Positions 13,812 through 31,200 of a stretch of 64,000 nt of DNA are shown here, in pieces. How positions within the stretch are numbered: the first letter of the stretch is position 1; each line of letters begins with the position of its first letter. The notes beneath the pieces are model-generated. The model was not told where the DNA came from, made no database searches, and saw nothing but the letters and a program-made list of their open reading frames with translations. The DNA comes from Spirodela intermedia. Its lineage: Eukaryota; Streptophyta; Magnoliopsida; Alismatales; Araceae. The stretch lies in the NCBI GenBank assembly GCA_902729315.2, contig LR746269.1, positions 6,045,501-6,109,500 on the forward strand, given 5' to 3'. The translations under genes were made by a program, and so were the position numbers.

Positions 13812-15940
13812 GGCGTTCTCCCCCACTCCTTCCCACACGACGTCCGCCGTGCTCAGTACGACAGATTTACGTAGACATGACGCATGGAGCCGCAAAGCAC
13901 CAAGCGACCAGCGCAGTATGCCTATTCTTTGAAAAAGAGAAGTGGAGAGGGGGGGGGGGGGTTGGTATAGAGATGGCGACCTTATGGGCTACAGTAGCGT
14001 CTTCGGGCTACTGATTCCCTATATGAACTTATAAGAGGGGAGGAGGAAAGTCAATGGCGATGGTAGCCTATCTTCCTCTTCATGGTCAAACCAACGGCAG
14101 CGTCGCTTCCGTATCGGTGCTGTCATGTTCTCGATAAAGCTACTTTAAGTCGGAGAGGGCTGATATCAGAGCTGGGAGTTTCCCCGTAAACAAAGGTCAA
14201 TTAGCTCGCCACCACTTCCAGCGATAACGTTGACCTCGTAAATTATGGTTGCTTGCGGTTCACCTCTCCTCACTCCCAAGGCACCTACTGGCATAGAGTA
14301 ACTCCCTCTGAAGCCCCAATGCCCTCCCATAATTTCTCCGACGCTGATCATTAGTGACGTCAGGCGATAGCTCTTCATCCCGTCGAACGGTGAAAGTCAA
14401 TGACTGTTGTGAAGCCTGACCACTCCTCCAATGTGCAGGCGCTCTTACTTCACGCCTAGATCACAGTGGACGATTTAAATAAGCACCGAGATGGTGATGG
14501 TGAAGGCTTCTAGAAGTCCTGTTTCCGGAAGTCAACCCCTCCCGGAGTGCGTATGCCGTGACATATGCACCATGTTAATATTATCTTTTCTGAGACAAGA
14601 CCAAGTCGCTTGCTTTCGCCAAAGGAGCCGTCGACGTCGCCGATTAGTGTGGAAAGAAAATGCTGCCTCCGGATGTCAGCGAGCTGTGGTTCAGACAGGA
14701 AGTCAACGTTTGGATCTTTCTGCCCCTTTACGCCTCCTAGCGAACATACAGTTGTTTGGGATGTATCTGGGATGGGGGTAGCGACAAAATAGCGTTGACT
14801 CTAGAGTAATGCGACGTGGCACTGATGTATCTGGGATGGGGGTACCGACGTGGCATTGACGTTGACTCTAGCGTAGAGTCTGGGTGGACGAGCAATCAGG
14901 CTCTGAGCAGGACCACTTTTTCTTAATACAAAAATCAGAACGTTGTGCAAAACATTGGATGTGTCACAATCTACCTCAAAGTCAACCCCCATATGTTTCG
15001 AGCTTAAAGGTGCCCTAATTGGCTCCCTCCCTACGTAAATGATATGATGAAGTTTCTCAAAAGTTGACTCCAATGAATTAAAAAATATATTTTCTCACAT
15101 AAAGGCTATTTAATGATTTTAATAAAAGATAATGAGCATTGATCACGTAAAAAAGCTTATTTATATAAAATTATTAATGATATGGGATATTATATCTAGA
15201 TGGCCATATTACTGTCTACCTATATATACGTATATGTGAAAAATAATTTGCATTATATTTTTTTGGTATATTAAATACATGTTTGAGGACGAGGCAAGCT
15301 GGACCCACCATTCAAACCCACGTGTGTAATACAAGGATTTAGGAGCCCTAGGCCCCACATCGTCGTTCCTACCTGAAAGAGAGAGAACGGCGAGGCTCTG
15401 GGATTATTGGGCCACACTGGGGCAAGTCTTACCGAGATTATAACTGGGACAGACCAATTTGGACCTTAATTTAATTGGGCTGGTTTTTAAAAACCTGAGC
15501 CCAGAAAATGTCAGCCCTTGCCATCGACTATGCTGAGTTTGACCAAGTTAGTCAACACTTTTTTCATTTATCCGTTGCCATTCCCACAAAAGACAAAATT
15601 TGAACGAGTCCAGTTCTCATTTGAAAGTTCCAGGGCAGACCGTGCGGGCTTTAAGTGGGCCAAGATTGGGGGTCCTACCAGGCCCGTCATTGAAACCGCC
15701 CGGGCCCGGAGGGGGGAATTAAGTGGGACGTGGGTTGGGGTACGTGGAAGAGAAACATAGAGCCTCGGCAGCGTAGGTCGTTGCGGGGATCCTTGGTGGG
15801 CCCGGACGACTGGTTTTAACAGCTTCCAGGAGTGTCGTCTTCTGGAAGCAGGAGAAGGAAAAGGGAAGTCGCGAGCTCTCGATCCGAAGGGGTGAAATCG
15901 GTGACCTGTTGGTGAGGAATTCTCTTCTGTTCCCCCTTCC
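13812..15940. promoter_or_regulatory. Divergent region between the ZAT and coatomer zeta genes, W-box rich
   Basis: Shared upstream region of the minus-strand ZAT gene and the plus-strand coatomer gene. It carries about 13 TTGAC/GTCAA cores between 14050 and 15560. A short tandem duplication with a 64-bp period starts at 14761 and 14825. TGGGCC/TGGGCT-type elements closer to the coatomer gene occur near 15408, 15477 and 15655. Sequence from 15060 to 15260 is AT-rich. No protein gene is supported; the coatomer 5' UTR probably begins after about 15750. Confidence 0.5.
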
Positions 15941-18900
15941 ATGGTGAGTTGCTCTTGCGTGAATTTTTCCATACGTTTCCTTCCTATGGTCTTCTCGGTC
16001 CTTACGTTCTCCTCCCTCTTTGTGTTTCCTCGAAAATCCTTCAAATTTGGGGATCTTTTTTTTTGGATGTTCTGAGTAAATTGAACATGCGAGTAGAGAT
16101 TGCTTACGGTAGAGGTCAGATTTGAGCAATTACGAGGTTGGATGCTTTAGTTCTCTGTCGGATCATTTGATCGAATTTCTATTGTCATGGAACATCTGGA
16201 TGTCTACGTAGACTAATTACAGATCCAAAGTAATTATAGTCAGACGAAATCATAGATTAGTCGAAGGGCAGAACCGCGAGAAGAGTCCAGCGGTGAATTA
16301 CTGAAGGACAGAGAGAATACTGGATGAATGGTGTGAATCAATTTTTCTTACGGTAGGCCTGGTGGCTGAAATTTTCTCTAACATTTCTGTCACTAAGTGA
16401 AGTTTTTAAATTAGTAAGCCGAGCTTGGTAAGTCACGAAGAAGTTACCTATATATTTCAGGCATCCTCGAAGAACGTACAAGTCTAAGGAACATAAATTA
16501 CTACCGTTAAGCAATAAATCAGTCAATCTTTTTTTGTCTAAACAGCTATTATAAAATTGAGCTTGGGTTATTTGTCCAATGTTAAAACTAGCACTAACCT
16601 ATTCTGATTAGATCGAGTAGGTTGGTTCTCCGAATAGAGAAGGAAAATGGCAAAAATAGCTGACCTAAGGCCTTATCTCTGATTATTCCTCATCGAAGAG
16701 CGAATTATTGATTTATCTTCTCGTGTGGAACAGGGGGATAAAGGATCACGAAACGTCTAACACACTTATTATGCCAAACCAGTAAAACAAAAGTCTGAAA
16801 ACGATTACTCCTACGGCACTCTGTAGCACCACAGCCAGGGTTGCTTTTGAATTCCATAATATTGCGACGCATAATCTATACATTGTTTATGGGCCACGCC
16901 TTTTTTTTGTAAGTTTTTTTTTCTTCTACGTTCTAATATATTTTTTTCCATTGCAGGATTATTGTCCCAAAGTAAAGAACATTGTTCTTTTGGACTCCAA
17001 AGGGAAACGCGTGGCTGCCAAGTATTGCACAGATGATTGGCCAACTTTTTCTGCGAAGTTAGCCTTTGAGAAATCTGTATTTACCAGAACTCAGAAGACA
17101 AATGCACAGACCGAAGGTGAGATGACATTTCAGACGTGATTCTGCCAGTCTTTACTATATGGAGAAGAAATGTCAAAGTATCTATCATTAGATAGTGCCA
17201 CCCATTGTCAGAATCAAGAACTTAGCACCACGCCAAAACTCAAATTGAATGCAAGAGCTTTCATCGTCGCTTGTATCCACCCTGGTTTAGTTGTCACGGG
17301 GTGAAGTTCTACCCGCGTGACATCAGAACCAAGACAAGTTAGCCACGTTGAACTCGACGCCCGTATTAGATCACTGATCACCAGTCGGTAGCCCTTACCT
17401 GGTCTCAAACATGAGATTTCATGACGAGCTCAGTCCAATTCATGGATACTTCCATTCAGTTTTGACATGCTGCCGTGATTTTTCATTTCGCGTCTTTCGA
17501 TATTTGGGAGAGAGAAGGCCTAATCGAAAACTGGGACTGGATTTTGAGACGTTTACACAGTAGCTGCCAGTCTAAAGCATTTTTCTGCTGTTGTAATTTA
17601 CGAAAAACTCGCTAGATTTCAGAACGAATAAAATACCCATATTGAAATAATAATCTAATTTCTCGATGTCATTTTGTGGTTTGAAATATCATGCAAACAT
17701 TTTAGAACGAAAATTAAATAAAATAGCCATATTTTATTTAATTTTCACCAGTCTTTGATCAAGAAAACTGGTGTTGAACTTCCAGACAGCATAAAAAGAC
17801 GATACAGGGTTCTAATTAAACTAATTTTATTCATTAAAGTTGATTTCAACCCCGACCGCCCTTTTGTAGAATATTATTTGTGTTATTTTGCTCATTCTTC
17901 AACTCTCTGTGGTCAATTTTCCTATTACTTCTATCTGAAATCTGGAATAACGACGACCAGCGACCTCTTCGATATGGGCTTTGATAAGTCAGGAATACTC
18001 CATCATCCAATGTCCAGAAATTGTTTAGGGTAGCTGATTCTTTTAGATTAGTTGATGTCCGCCCGGATAAATCTCATTTAAATCCTTCGTTATCCATAAG
18101 TTGAGCTCTACCTGATGTATGGGACGAGGCTGATATTGTATTATCTATTTTATCGATTATTAAGTTTATTATTTTTTTGATTTTGTGCTGACGGGATGCA
18201 CCTTCATCGTATCCAGCGGAGGTAGCAATGATCGATGGCTTCGTAGTCATCTATAGGTTCATCCAAGACCTGATTTTTTTTGTTACTGGTGGCGACGACG
18301 AGAATGAGCTCATCCTTGAGACAGTGCTTCAGGGATTCACGGATGCAGTTGGACTACTTCTCAGGTCATTTTGCTTGAGACGCCACTCCTCCCCCTCATT
18401 TCCTTCCAAATCTCTTAACACGATGTCCTTAATGTGACGATTTTCTAATGTCTTAGAAAATTTATTGATTTCAACGCCGTCCATTGACTTTGTAGGAACA
18501 ACGTTGATAAGAAGACAGCTGTTGAGAACCTGGATGTCATTCTTCTTTGCCTCGACGAAATTGTCGACGGAGGGTAAGATCATGGTCTCTTATCTTTTAC
18601 TATTCGATCATTTTTGGTTCTTCACGCGTCGATCCAGATATATGATGTTAGGCTCGTTCATGAATTATTTCTATTTTTTTTAGTATGAGCATCTCTTGCT
18701 GCCTTCTCTTCAGTTGTGGGGAAGTATACCTTATTTTATCACTAGAAACTAACGTCAAAGTAGAAACAATGTCTGTCTGTTTTCAGTCAACAGATATGCC
18801 TGGAAATTTCTTATCATACATTACATAAATGCATATATATATATATCGAATCTGATTCCTGGATCTGGGATTCTCCCTCTATTCTCAGGCATCTGATTCT

Positions 18901-19382
18901 CTCTCTCTCTCTCTCTCTTACCGGGCTCTCGACGACGTCTTCGAGATGCTTAGAGAAAGAATCTCTGATTCCATTGAATATGTCTCAAAATGGAAAACTG
19001 TCGTACTTGGTTAATAGGCACCAAAAATAGCATACACGAGAGGAAAATCCCTGCTGGTTTTCTGCGATTTTTTTAATAAAAAAACTTATTTTCTATCATT
19101 AATTGGAATTAACGTGCTTATAATTTTCATCAGAATCCCAGATATTATATGATCTGTGTGATGGAATTTTCCAGGATTATATTAGAGACTGATGGAAGTG
19201 CCATCGCTGAGAAAGTTTCAGGCAATGCCTCGGATGGTGGCTCAATATTATCTGACCAGGTACACCAGAAACTATGGTTCATCTCCTGATTCGGTGAATT
19301 CAGCTCAGTATCCTTCTTGCAGACTATAACTCAAGCACTAGCGACGGCGAGGGAACATCTAGCGAGGTCCCTGCTCAAATAA
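15941..19382 (+). CDS. Coatomer subunit zeta (zeta-COP)
   Basis: Small longin-fold subunit of the COPI coat that forms vesicles for Golgi-to-ER and intra-Golgi retrieval; it pairs with gamma-COP. Exons: 15941-15943, 16957-17116, 18217-18364, 18496-18573, 19175-19259, 19323-19382; in frame, 177 residues, the normal family length. Recognisable segments are [85 protein letters not shown] and the C-terminal [15 protein letters not shown]. The first coding exon is proposed to contain only the ATG, followed directly by a GTGAGT donor; the 1-kb first intron then leads to the GAT codon. No ATG near the second exon continues the family N-terminus better. Introns 1 and 2 are each about 1 kb. Confidence 0.92.
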
Positions 19383-19650
19383 TGTGTTCGATGGGGAAGA
19401 AGGAAAGCTATCGAAGGTTCGCCGCCTCTTTCCTCCTCCACTTCTCGGGATATTACTGAATTCTGAATCGTTTAGGAAGTCAACTTACTCGAGTTACCCA
19501 ACTGGAAATAGAAGCGAACCAAGTTACTTAGTATAGAAACTTTCTTTCGGATTAAAAGTATGAGTGTCAGTGGGCAGGGTGAGCTCGAAGATAAGCTGGG
19601 CAAAAGGTCTCAAGCTTAACCACTTTATATATAAATAAATAAATGTATAG

Positions 19651-19684
<34 letters not shown>

Positions 19685-20390
19685 CACATAGCAAACAATT
19701 AGACAACCAAATGACTAGGAAAATGGGTTCTAAACTTCTTGGGTAGTTTAATCCTTCTTGGGGAGTCAAATACAAAAAGGTCAACCAAATTCTGGACACA
19801 ATGTTGAGTTAAGCCTACGTTACGATTGATCATATTATTTCACATTCGTCAAGGTTTTGCTATTTTCAGCCACCATCAATAAATATGCCATTTATTCATG
19901 ACTACCCTTATATTTTTTTTGTTTGACCCACACCTCGTTAACTGCTTGATTCCCTGGTCGCATTTCATCACCTTCTTGGGTAAACCGTAATATAATGTTT
20001 TGGGTTTTGACATGATCGCGAAAGACTATGCATCCTTCATTTACATCCTCACATAATGCCCCATCTCCTCCCTTCAACGGGCTTTTTTGTCATTTCATAT
20101 ATGCTAATATATTATAAAAAGTGTCTTTGAACTATTTCATTTACATCCATTACTTAAATATTAACAATCAGTTGACTTTTTGAGGATGTGTTAATTTACT
20201 TGAAGTTCAGAGAGACTTACCGACTAAGATGCTGTTTTGACGGGGACTAAAAGACCCTTTTTATAAAAAAATTAGTGTTATTTACGGCGTATATTCTGAG
20301 TCAACATCTGAACCTCGAATAGGATTAGACCCTCTGCAAATGGGAGGAAGCCCAAGCCATGGCTCCCGAGTGGCCGTCTTCTTCTTGGCG

Positions 20391-20463
<73 letters not shown>

Positions 20464-20672
20464 ATAGGCCTTTAGTCCGACCAATTGACTCCTCTGCTCC
20501 GGCGGAAGACGCCGGCGGAAATGGAGAACTGGAAACGAGATCGAGATTATATCTACAAAAATGGCAACAATGTGATTTTGATTGGGTTGCGAACTCAATC
20601 GCTAGGGTAAATGGACCTCGCAAACCCTTTATAGACAGTGAGATAGAATTTTGGAGAAAAAAATGTTGTCTT
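19383..20672. other. Convergent intergenic region with GA arrays
   Basis: Lies between the 3' ends of the coatomer (+) and Yippee-like (-) genes. Contains a (GA)n run near 19652-19681 and a longer one of about 65 bp at 20396-20460. The remainder is AT-rich and shows no coding signal. Confidence 0.5.
20396..20460. repeat. (GA)n microsatellite
   Basis: Uninterrupted GA dinucleotides of about 65 bp, downstream of the Yippee-like stop codon on the minus strand (CT in its transcript orientation), possibly in its 3' UTR. Confidence 0.9.
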
Positions 20673-24376
<3,704 letters not shown>

Positions 24377-24725
24377 CCCCTCCGGGCCTCAACCACCTCC
24401 CGCCCCCCCTTCCCTTCGCGCCGACGTCCGGTCTCTGTTAAATACACGTACGCGGTACCGTAAATGAATTAATATTTATTCCAGTCAAATCCTTTTCATA
24501 ATTAATATTTCTTTTCTACTACTGGTCGAGTAATCAATTAATGGGCTCAACAGCCCTGTGAAGATATCATTGGGCCCTATAGGCCCATACATAATTCCGC
24601 CCAATTAGGCCCCGCTGACTTCGAGAGCTTCCTCCCCGGCCCATCCGACGATACGCAGACCGGCCCGTATACGCGGTCTGGTGTTCCGAGAACTCACTTA
24701 ATCGCAGCCTAGATCTCAAAGTGAT

Positions 24726-24782
<57 letters not shown>

Positions 24783-25280
24783 ATGGATCGGATTAGCTCT
24801 CTGAAAAACGGTTCCGGCGGAGAAGCGTAACGAATTTGAAATTTTGAAATGCGATCGCTAACCCGCCCCAACGCTTCTCGATGCCCAACGGCTATCACCC
24901 ACCAATCATGAGTCGATCCAGGTGAGTGCTCGAAGGCAAAGGAAGAAGACGGTGACAGAGGGAGGGATCACTTCCTGCTCCTTTGAAGAGGAACTCTGCG
25001 GCTTGGGGGCTCGAGAGTGACGGGCGTATGAGGGCTTCGATCAGGCTACCAGAACCAAGCTAGGGATCTTCAGGGCCCGGGGTCTGCTGCGACAAGGTAG
25101 GTTGTAACGCGGAAATGATGCCCCATTTCTTCCTTTTCTGCAGGCACGCTAGGGTTTGGCTTTTTTCGGCTTTTCATGACTAGCTTTCTGATTTTCTCGT
25201 TCGGGACGCTGAGTACTTTGTGGTTCACTGAATTTGAAAAGGTCTGGAAAGAGATATCCGTAGTTCTCTGGTCGACGAAC
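24377..25280. promoter_or_regulatory. Bidirectional promoter region, Yippee-like / kinesin-5
   Basis: The roughly 900 bp between two head-to-head coding starts. It contains TGGGCT (24543), TGGGCCC (24571), AGGCCCA (24580), AGGCCCC (24607) and GGCCCAT (24638), a Site II-like cluster typical of plant genes expressed in dividing cells. A GA array lies at about 24728-24777. The kinesin leader probably starts after the GA array; the Yippee leader lies just above 24376. Confidence 0.55.
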
Positions 25281-28200
25281 ATGTACTTCACACCCAATCG
25301 GAGACTAGGGTTCTCTCTGCCTCCATCTCCGTCTCCATTCACGACTCCTCGCTCGGAGAGGCGGCCATCTGATTTCAGATGGGCAGACGGGATCTCCACT
25401 TCAAACCGAAATGACCGAGACAAAGAGGTGAACGTGCAGGTGATGGTGAGATGCAGGTCAGCCTCATCATTTCTGAACTTTCAATTACCTGATAGTAAAT
25501 ATAATTATGTAATGCAGGAAATATCTAGAATTTCATGTTTGAGTTTTCCTTCTATCTCAATTGAGGTATGAAGCATCAATTCGCTCTCATCATACTTTCT
25601 GACAAAATTCCCGCAATGCATTCACTAAATCGGGTCTTCAGAGCACGATTTTTTTTTTGGTGTGGTCATTTCAGCATAGACACTGATCCTAAGTTAAATC
25701 ACTTATCAGGCCTTTAAGTGATGAAGAGCAAAGGGCGAATGTTCAAAGTGTAATATTCTGCAATGAACAGAGGAAAGAAGTTACTTTTCTGCAAAGCGTA
25801 GCTGGAAGGCAACTAGATAAGTCATTTACTTTTGACAAGGTGCGTTGTCTTTAGATTATACTCGGTTTTATTAGCTTGTAAAGTAGTCGTGGGATTTCTC
25901 ATTCGTATCATAACTATGTTTTTTAATTTCTCTTGGAAATATTCTGTCAGGTATTTGGTCCCAAAGCACAACAAAGGTCGATATATGAACATGCTATCTC
26001 GCCGATTGTCAATGACGCTCTTGAAGGGTTCAATTGCACTGTCTTTGCATATGGACAGACAGGGACAGGGAAAACACATACAATGGAAGGAGATATCAGA
26101 TCCAAGGTACTGAGATTAGTTGTACCTTTGTTCTAAGTCAATGTTTTCCCATTGCCATCATGAGAAATAATAATTTTTGAAATGATGCTCCTTCTGTCGA
26201 TCTAGAGCGGAGAATTGTCTGCAGATGCAGGCATTATTCCTAGAGCAGTCCGCCAAATCTTTGACACTCTTGATGCACAGAAGGCTGACTATAGTATGAA
26301 GGTAACTTTCTTGGAACTTTACAATGAAGAAATATTTGATCTCTTGACTCCAGAAGACTGTTCAAGATCTATGGACGATAAGCAAAGGAGGCCAATCTCT
26401 CTTATGGAGGATGGTAAAGGAGGCGCGGTTATAAGGGGTCTTGAAGAGGTAGTTGTCTACAGTGCAAGTGAAATTTACAGTCTGCTAGAGCAAGGTTCAG
26501 CCAGAAGAAGAACTGGTGAAACTTTGTTGAACAAGCAGAGCAGGTGATACTCTTTATTTCTCAAGATAGCTTTAAACAGAAAAAAAAAGGATCAAGATGA
26601 CTGAGCGATTATTCTACTGGTGCAGCCGCTCTCATTCTATTTTTTCGATAACCGTCCATGTCAAAGAAGCGGCAATAGGAAATGAAGAGCTAATAAAATG
26701 TGGAAGACTGAATCTTGTAGATTTGGCTGGCTCTGAGAATATTTCTCGATCTGGCGCTCGAGAGGTATGGATTTTTATGCCCAGAAACGCTATGTTTGGC
26801 CTTCAAACACTACATAAGAGGCTCTGTCATGCTTTGCTGAATCTCTCTAGATTTTATATGTTGCAATCCAATTGGTGAGAGGTGTACGTGATAATCAAAA
26901 TGGTCCAAGTTTGCTGGATGATGATGTGTAAAATCCCATGGCTATTCTAGCCATTTTGATATTTTTTGTAATTATATTATACTGACTTGACAGTCTAATG
27001 GACAGGGAACGATGGATTAATCGATGGGAAAAAATGTAACCAAATAATGACAAAGGAATGAAGGAATAATCCATAAAGTTAGGTTATGTTAATGATAAAA
27101 ATAAATGAAAATTTCTGCGGCAGTGGCCATAGTGTTAGACTTAATATTCCTATTTCTGCACCAGTGGAAATAGCCGGAATTCTAGTCAAAGTGATGGACA
27201 ACAGCATGAAAATTTATTCACGTGTTTATTTACACAATTTTTTTGGTATCCATGGATATATTGGCACAAATCTTTGATAACAGGAGACTTTGATAAGGAA
27301 GTTTGACCAAAATCACGCTGACTATTTTCCTACCGTGGCATTATATGGCCTTTTTGGTTTATTAATATCTAGGCAATCTTTATTCAATATAGATCTACGT
27401 CCAGCTTAGGGGGCAGCGATCATGTAGTGGATAAATTTGTGCTGTTTGTTTTAGTATCCAGACATAGAATAAAACTGATCTTCTCCTGCTTATTTTTGTG
27501 ATGCTGATGTCCAGTATAAGTTTTTCTTGTCATGGAGAAAATTAGCCAATCTTTAATTTTCTTTGAGACCGAGTGTTGATGTCCAGTTCAGGTATTGACT
27601 ATTTCCGAAAAAATTAGAAAATACAGATAGAATGTACAAATTTAGTGGCAACGATCTGGACGTATAATTTCTTGTATCTTGACTGTCATAGTGGAGTATC
27701 GTGTGGGTAATTTTTAGATTTCTGTTGAAAAGTTGGGCTAATGCAGTGGCATGAGGATTTTTTCACAAGTCTGTGATAACTACATCAGTCATGCAACCAG
27801 TTTATCCCTTCCATTAAATTTGCCATATAAATGCGTGGGTCCGTCAATGCAGCATAGATATCCACCAGATCAGCCGTCACAATTTTTGTCGTATCTAAAT
27901 TAATGTGATTCATAATGGAGTCATCTCAGAGTCGAGCAAGGGAAGCTGGAGAACTGAACAAGAGCTTGCTCACTCTTGGGCGTGTCATAACTGCACTGGT
28001 GGAGCATTCTGGTCATGTGCCTTACAGGTATTACTCTATATTTCTTACACTTTTTTGTTGTCATTTACCATGTGCCACATTAGGATACGTAACCCTCTTT
28101 CAACAGGGATAGCAAGCTAACGAGGTTTTTAAGAGATTCTTTGGGCGGTAAAGCTAAAACCTGCATCATATCAACCATATCTCCATCTTCCCATTGTTTG

Positions 28201-31200
28201 GAAGAAACACTAAATACTCTGGATTATGCATATCGTGCAAAGGGCATCAGAAATAAGCCAGAGGTCTGACTCGATCTATTTTTCGACATTCTACCTCTTT
28301 TCCTCGTGTCGTTCTTTGAAATATTTAGTACAATAACGTTGCAGGTAAACCAGAAGCTGTCCAAGTCTGTGCTACTGAAAGACCTTTACTTGGAAATTGA
28401 GAGGATGAAACAAGGTTGGTTCACATGTTAGATCATTTGAAATTTGAACTGTCTCAATAAGTTCATGTTCTCATATTGACTTAAGTCTTTGTACCAGATG
28501 TGAAAGCTGCAAGAGAGAAGAACGGTGTGTATGTTCCCCATGAAAGATTTCTGCAGGAAGAAGCTGAGAAGAAGGTTTATTTTTATGAATATTCTCTTTA
28601 AATAGGATTTTGTGTATCTTGGAACTCAACGACCCATCTCCCCAGTCGTTTATTCACAGTGAAATTACTGCCTCACTACGCAGGCAATGAGAGAGAAAAT
28701 AGAACGTTTGGACATTGATCTAGATCTTAAGAAAAAGGTAGGTCTTGATTCTTACCATTTTTCTTTTCTGGCACTACTCTGGATCAGCCTGCAAAACTGA
28801 TGCTTTCTTCGTTTTGGCAGCAAGCGGATTCATTTCAGGAACTATATCACTCAGAGCAAGAAAAAAACCTGGATTTAGATTGTGAAATTAAGAAACATAA
28901 GGTGAAATTGGCTTCCAGTATTTTATAAGTTACTGCTTCCCTTGATTGATCTTCGCTATTATGAAACCACCGTCAGGGACTAATGGAGGAATCGAAAAAG
29001 GCCTATAGTGATCTTCAAGAAGAATACAGGAAAATGAACCAGCTACTGAAGGAAAAAGAGTATACGATCTCCAAGTTACGATCCTCAGGTGACGAATCGA
29101 ATATAATGATATCGTATTTACTTTTTAAATTTCAATGAGTGAGCTCATCATACTCAAAACATGCCATAGTCTGTCTCAATAACAATCATTGAACCTGTGA
29201 TTGTGTTTTCCTTTTTGCATATTTACAGAGAATGCTATACTTGAACAAGCTAGAGAATTGCATTCCAACTTGGAATACACATCAAAGGAAATGGCAACAC
29301 TTCAATCTGAAATTGGTACATTGAATTGTATTACGTTGATATAATCGCAATTCATTCAGCATCTAATTTTGCTGTTTGAGCGTGGCTTGAAATGATTTGA
29401 ATCGTGCAGACCATAAGACGACAATTGAAGCAGAAAACAACCAGCTGATCTTAAACTTCAGGTCACAGCTTGATCAGAGGTTAAGTAATTTGCAGAAGAC
29501 TGTATCTGGATGTGTTTCTAAGCAACATCAACTATTAAGAGATATGGATGAACGTGTTTGCTCGTTCATTGGAAGAAAATGTGAGGTATATGGTCCAATC
29601 TCACTCTGGTCGTTTATTCTGTTCCATGCACCTTCTTAGCATTGTCGTGCAGGCAACTCAAGCCTTGGAAGCAAAGGTCGGGAAAATAAAGAATACGTAT
29701 TCCTCTGGAGTTGCTATTATGAGGGACCTGATTAGAACACTACATGATAGTACCACCTCAAATCTAGAGGAGCTGAAATCTGCAACTATTTCTGAAACAC
29801 TGGCCGTCGAGAATGTAAGAAAAATACGAACATGGCGCTATTTTATTTTTTTTTCTGGTACTGACATGGAGTGAAACGAATTCTCACTATCTCATTTTTT
29901 TTTCTGTTGATAGTTTCTGATAACTGTGGCGTCAGAGGCCGAACAGGTTGCCCATGATATTCAGAAGTCACTTGATGAACAGAAACAGCTACTGGTTTTT
30001 TCTACTCAACATCAAGAAGCGGTACCATGAATTATCTTCTAATCACCAATATCAAACGACATTATGGGTCATGAAAGTGGTTTTTAAACTAACCTTTTCC
30101 AACATTGAACAGGGATTGCAAAGAACCCTTGCAGCTACCCAAATTATTTCTAAAATAACAAATGATTTCTTCAACGACCTCTCCAATCAAGCCTCCAGAT
30201 TCGTGATGACTCTAGAGGAAAATCATGCGGAAAAGTCCCATCAATTTGCAAATTTCAGAAAGGCATTTCAGGTCAGGGACAGTTTCGGTACAAGTTATAG
30301 CTGTTTATTTGACTGAAAAAAATGAGATAGAAATATACAAGTAAAATTTCTACTTCGTTCCCAGGAAACATCAATTAAAGAGGAGAATGAGGCTCTTGAA
30401 AAGATTGCCGGAATACTGTCAACGTTGACATCGACGAAGATAAAAATGGTGGTGGAGTCTACTAATTTCCACCATTATTTTTTAAAACTTCTTAGTTGTG
30501 ATACTTATAATTACATATTTTCCTCCCATATTAACTCTTTTATCAGGTCTCAGAAGCTATTGGTGACGTGGATGCTACTTGTCTCAATGGGAAAAAGAAG
30601 TTGAAGCAAGAGGTGTTTGATCTGCAGAACGTCTCATTGGATGCCAAAAAGGACTGGATCAGGCGTATTGAAAATTTAGAAAGCCAGGTCCAAGAAGACA
30701 CACTTTTAGCAACTGAAATCAGAACCACTGCGTCAAATGTGGCCACAGATTGGTACGCAATCTTCTTCATCATGTCTTCGATTAACCTGACCTCAACCCA
30801 GCACCACAATCCCTACTTATCCTTCTCCTTCTCTCTCCCTTCAGCTCGAAGAAAGTGGCAATGTCTGTGCAACACTGGAAAAATGCTGTATCATCTGTAG
30901 ACATTCTTCATTCAGATTTCGGTACAGAGATTCAATCTTCCATTGAGTAAGTGTTCACTCTAATTATTATCATGATTATTTATCACTTGTCTCATTTTGG
31001 TCTTTGATTTTGGTTTTGCTCATCGCCTCTCCTCTTTTAAAATCAACAGGAGAGGCATCTTCCAAAACCACAATTCTCTTGAAGATTTTATGTCCGGAAC
31101 ATCTTCTGCGGACGCAGAATTTGACCGGGGAATAAGTGATCTGCTCAGTGCTGTTAATAGTAACTATTTTCCTTCAGCCCATTCCCTTAGCTTTGCTCTC

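Noticed and set aside
17755-18033. 92-codon plus-strand frame
   Set aside because: Lies inside intron 2 of the coatomer gene; no family match and AT-rich.
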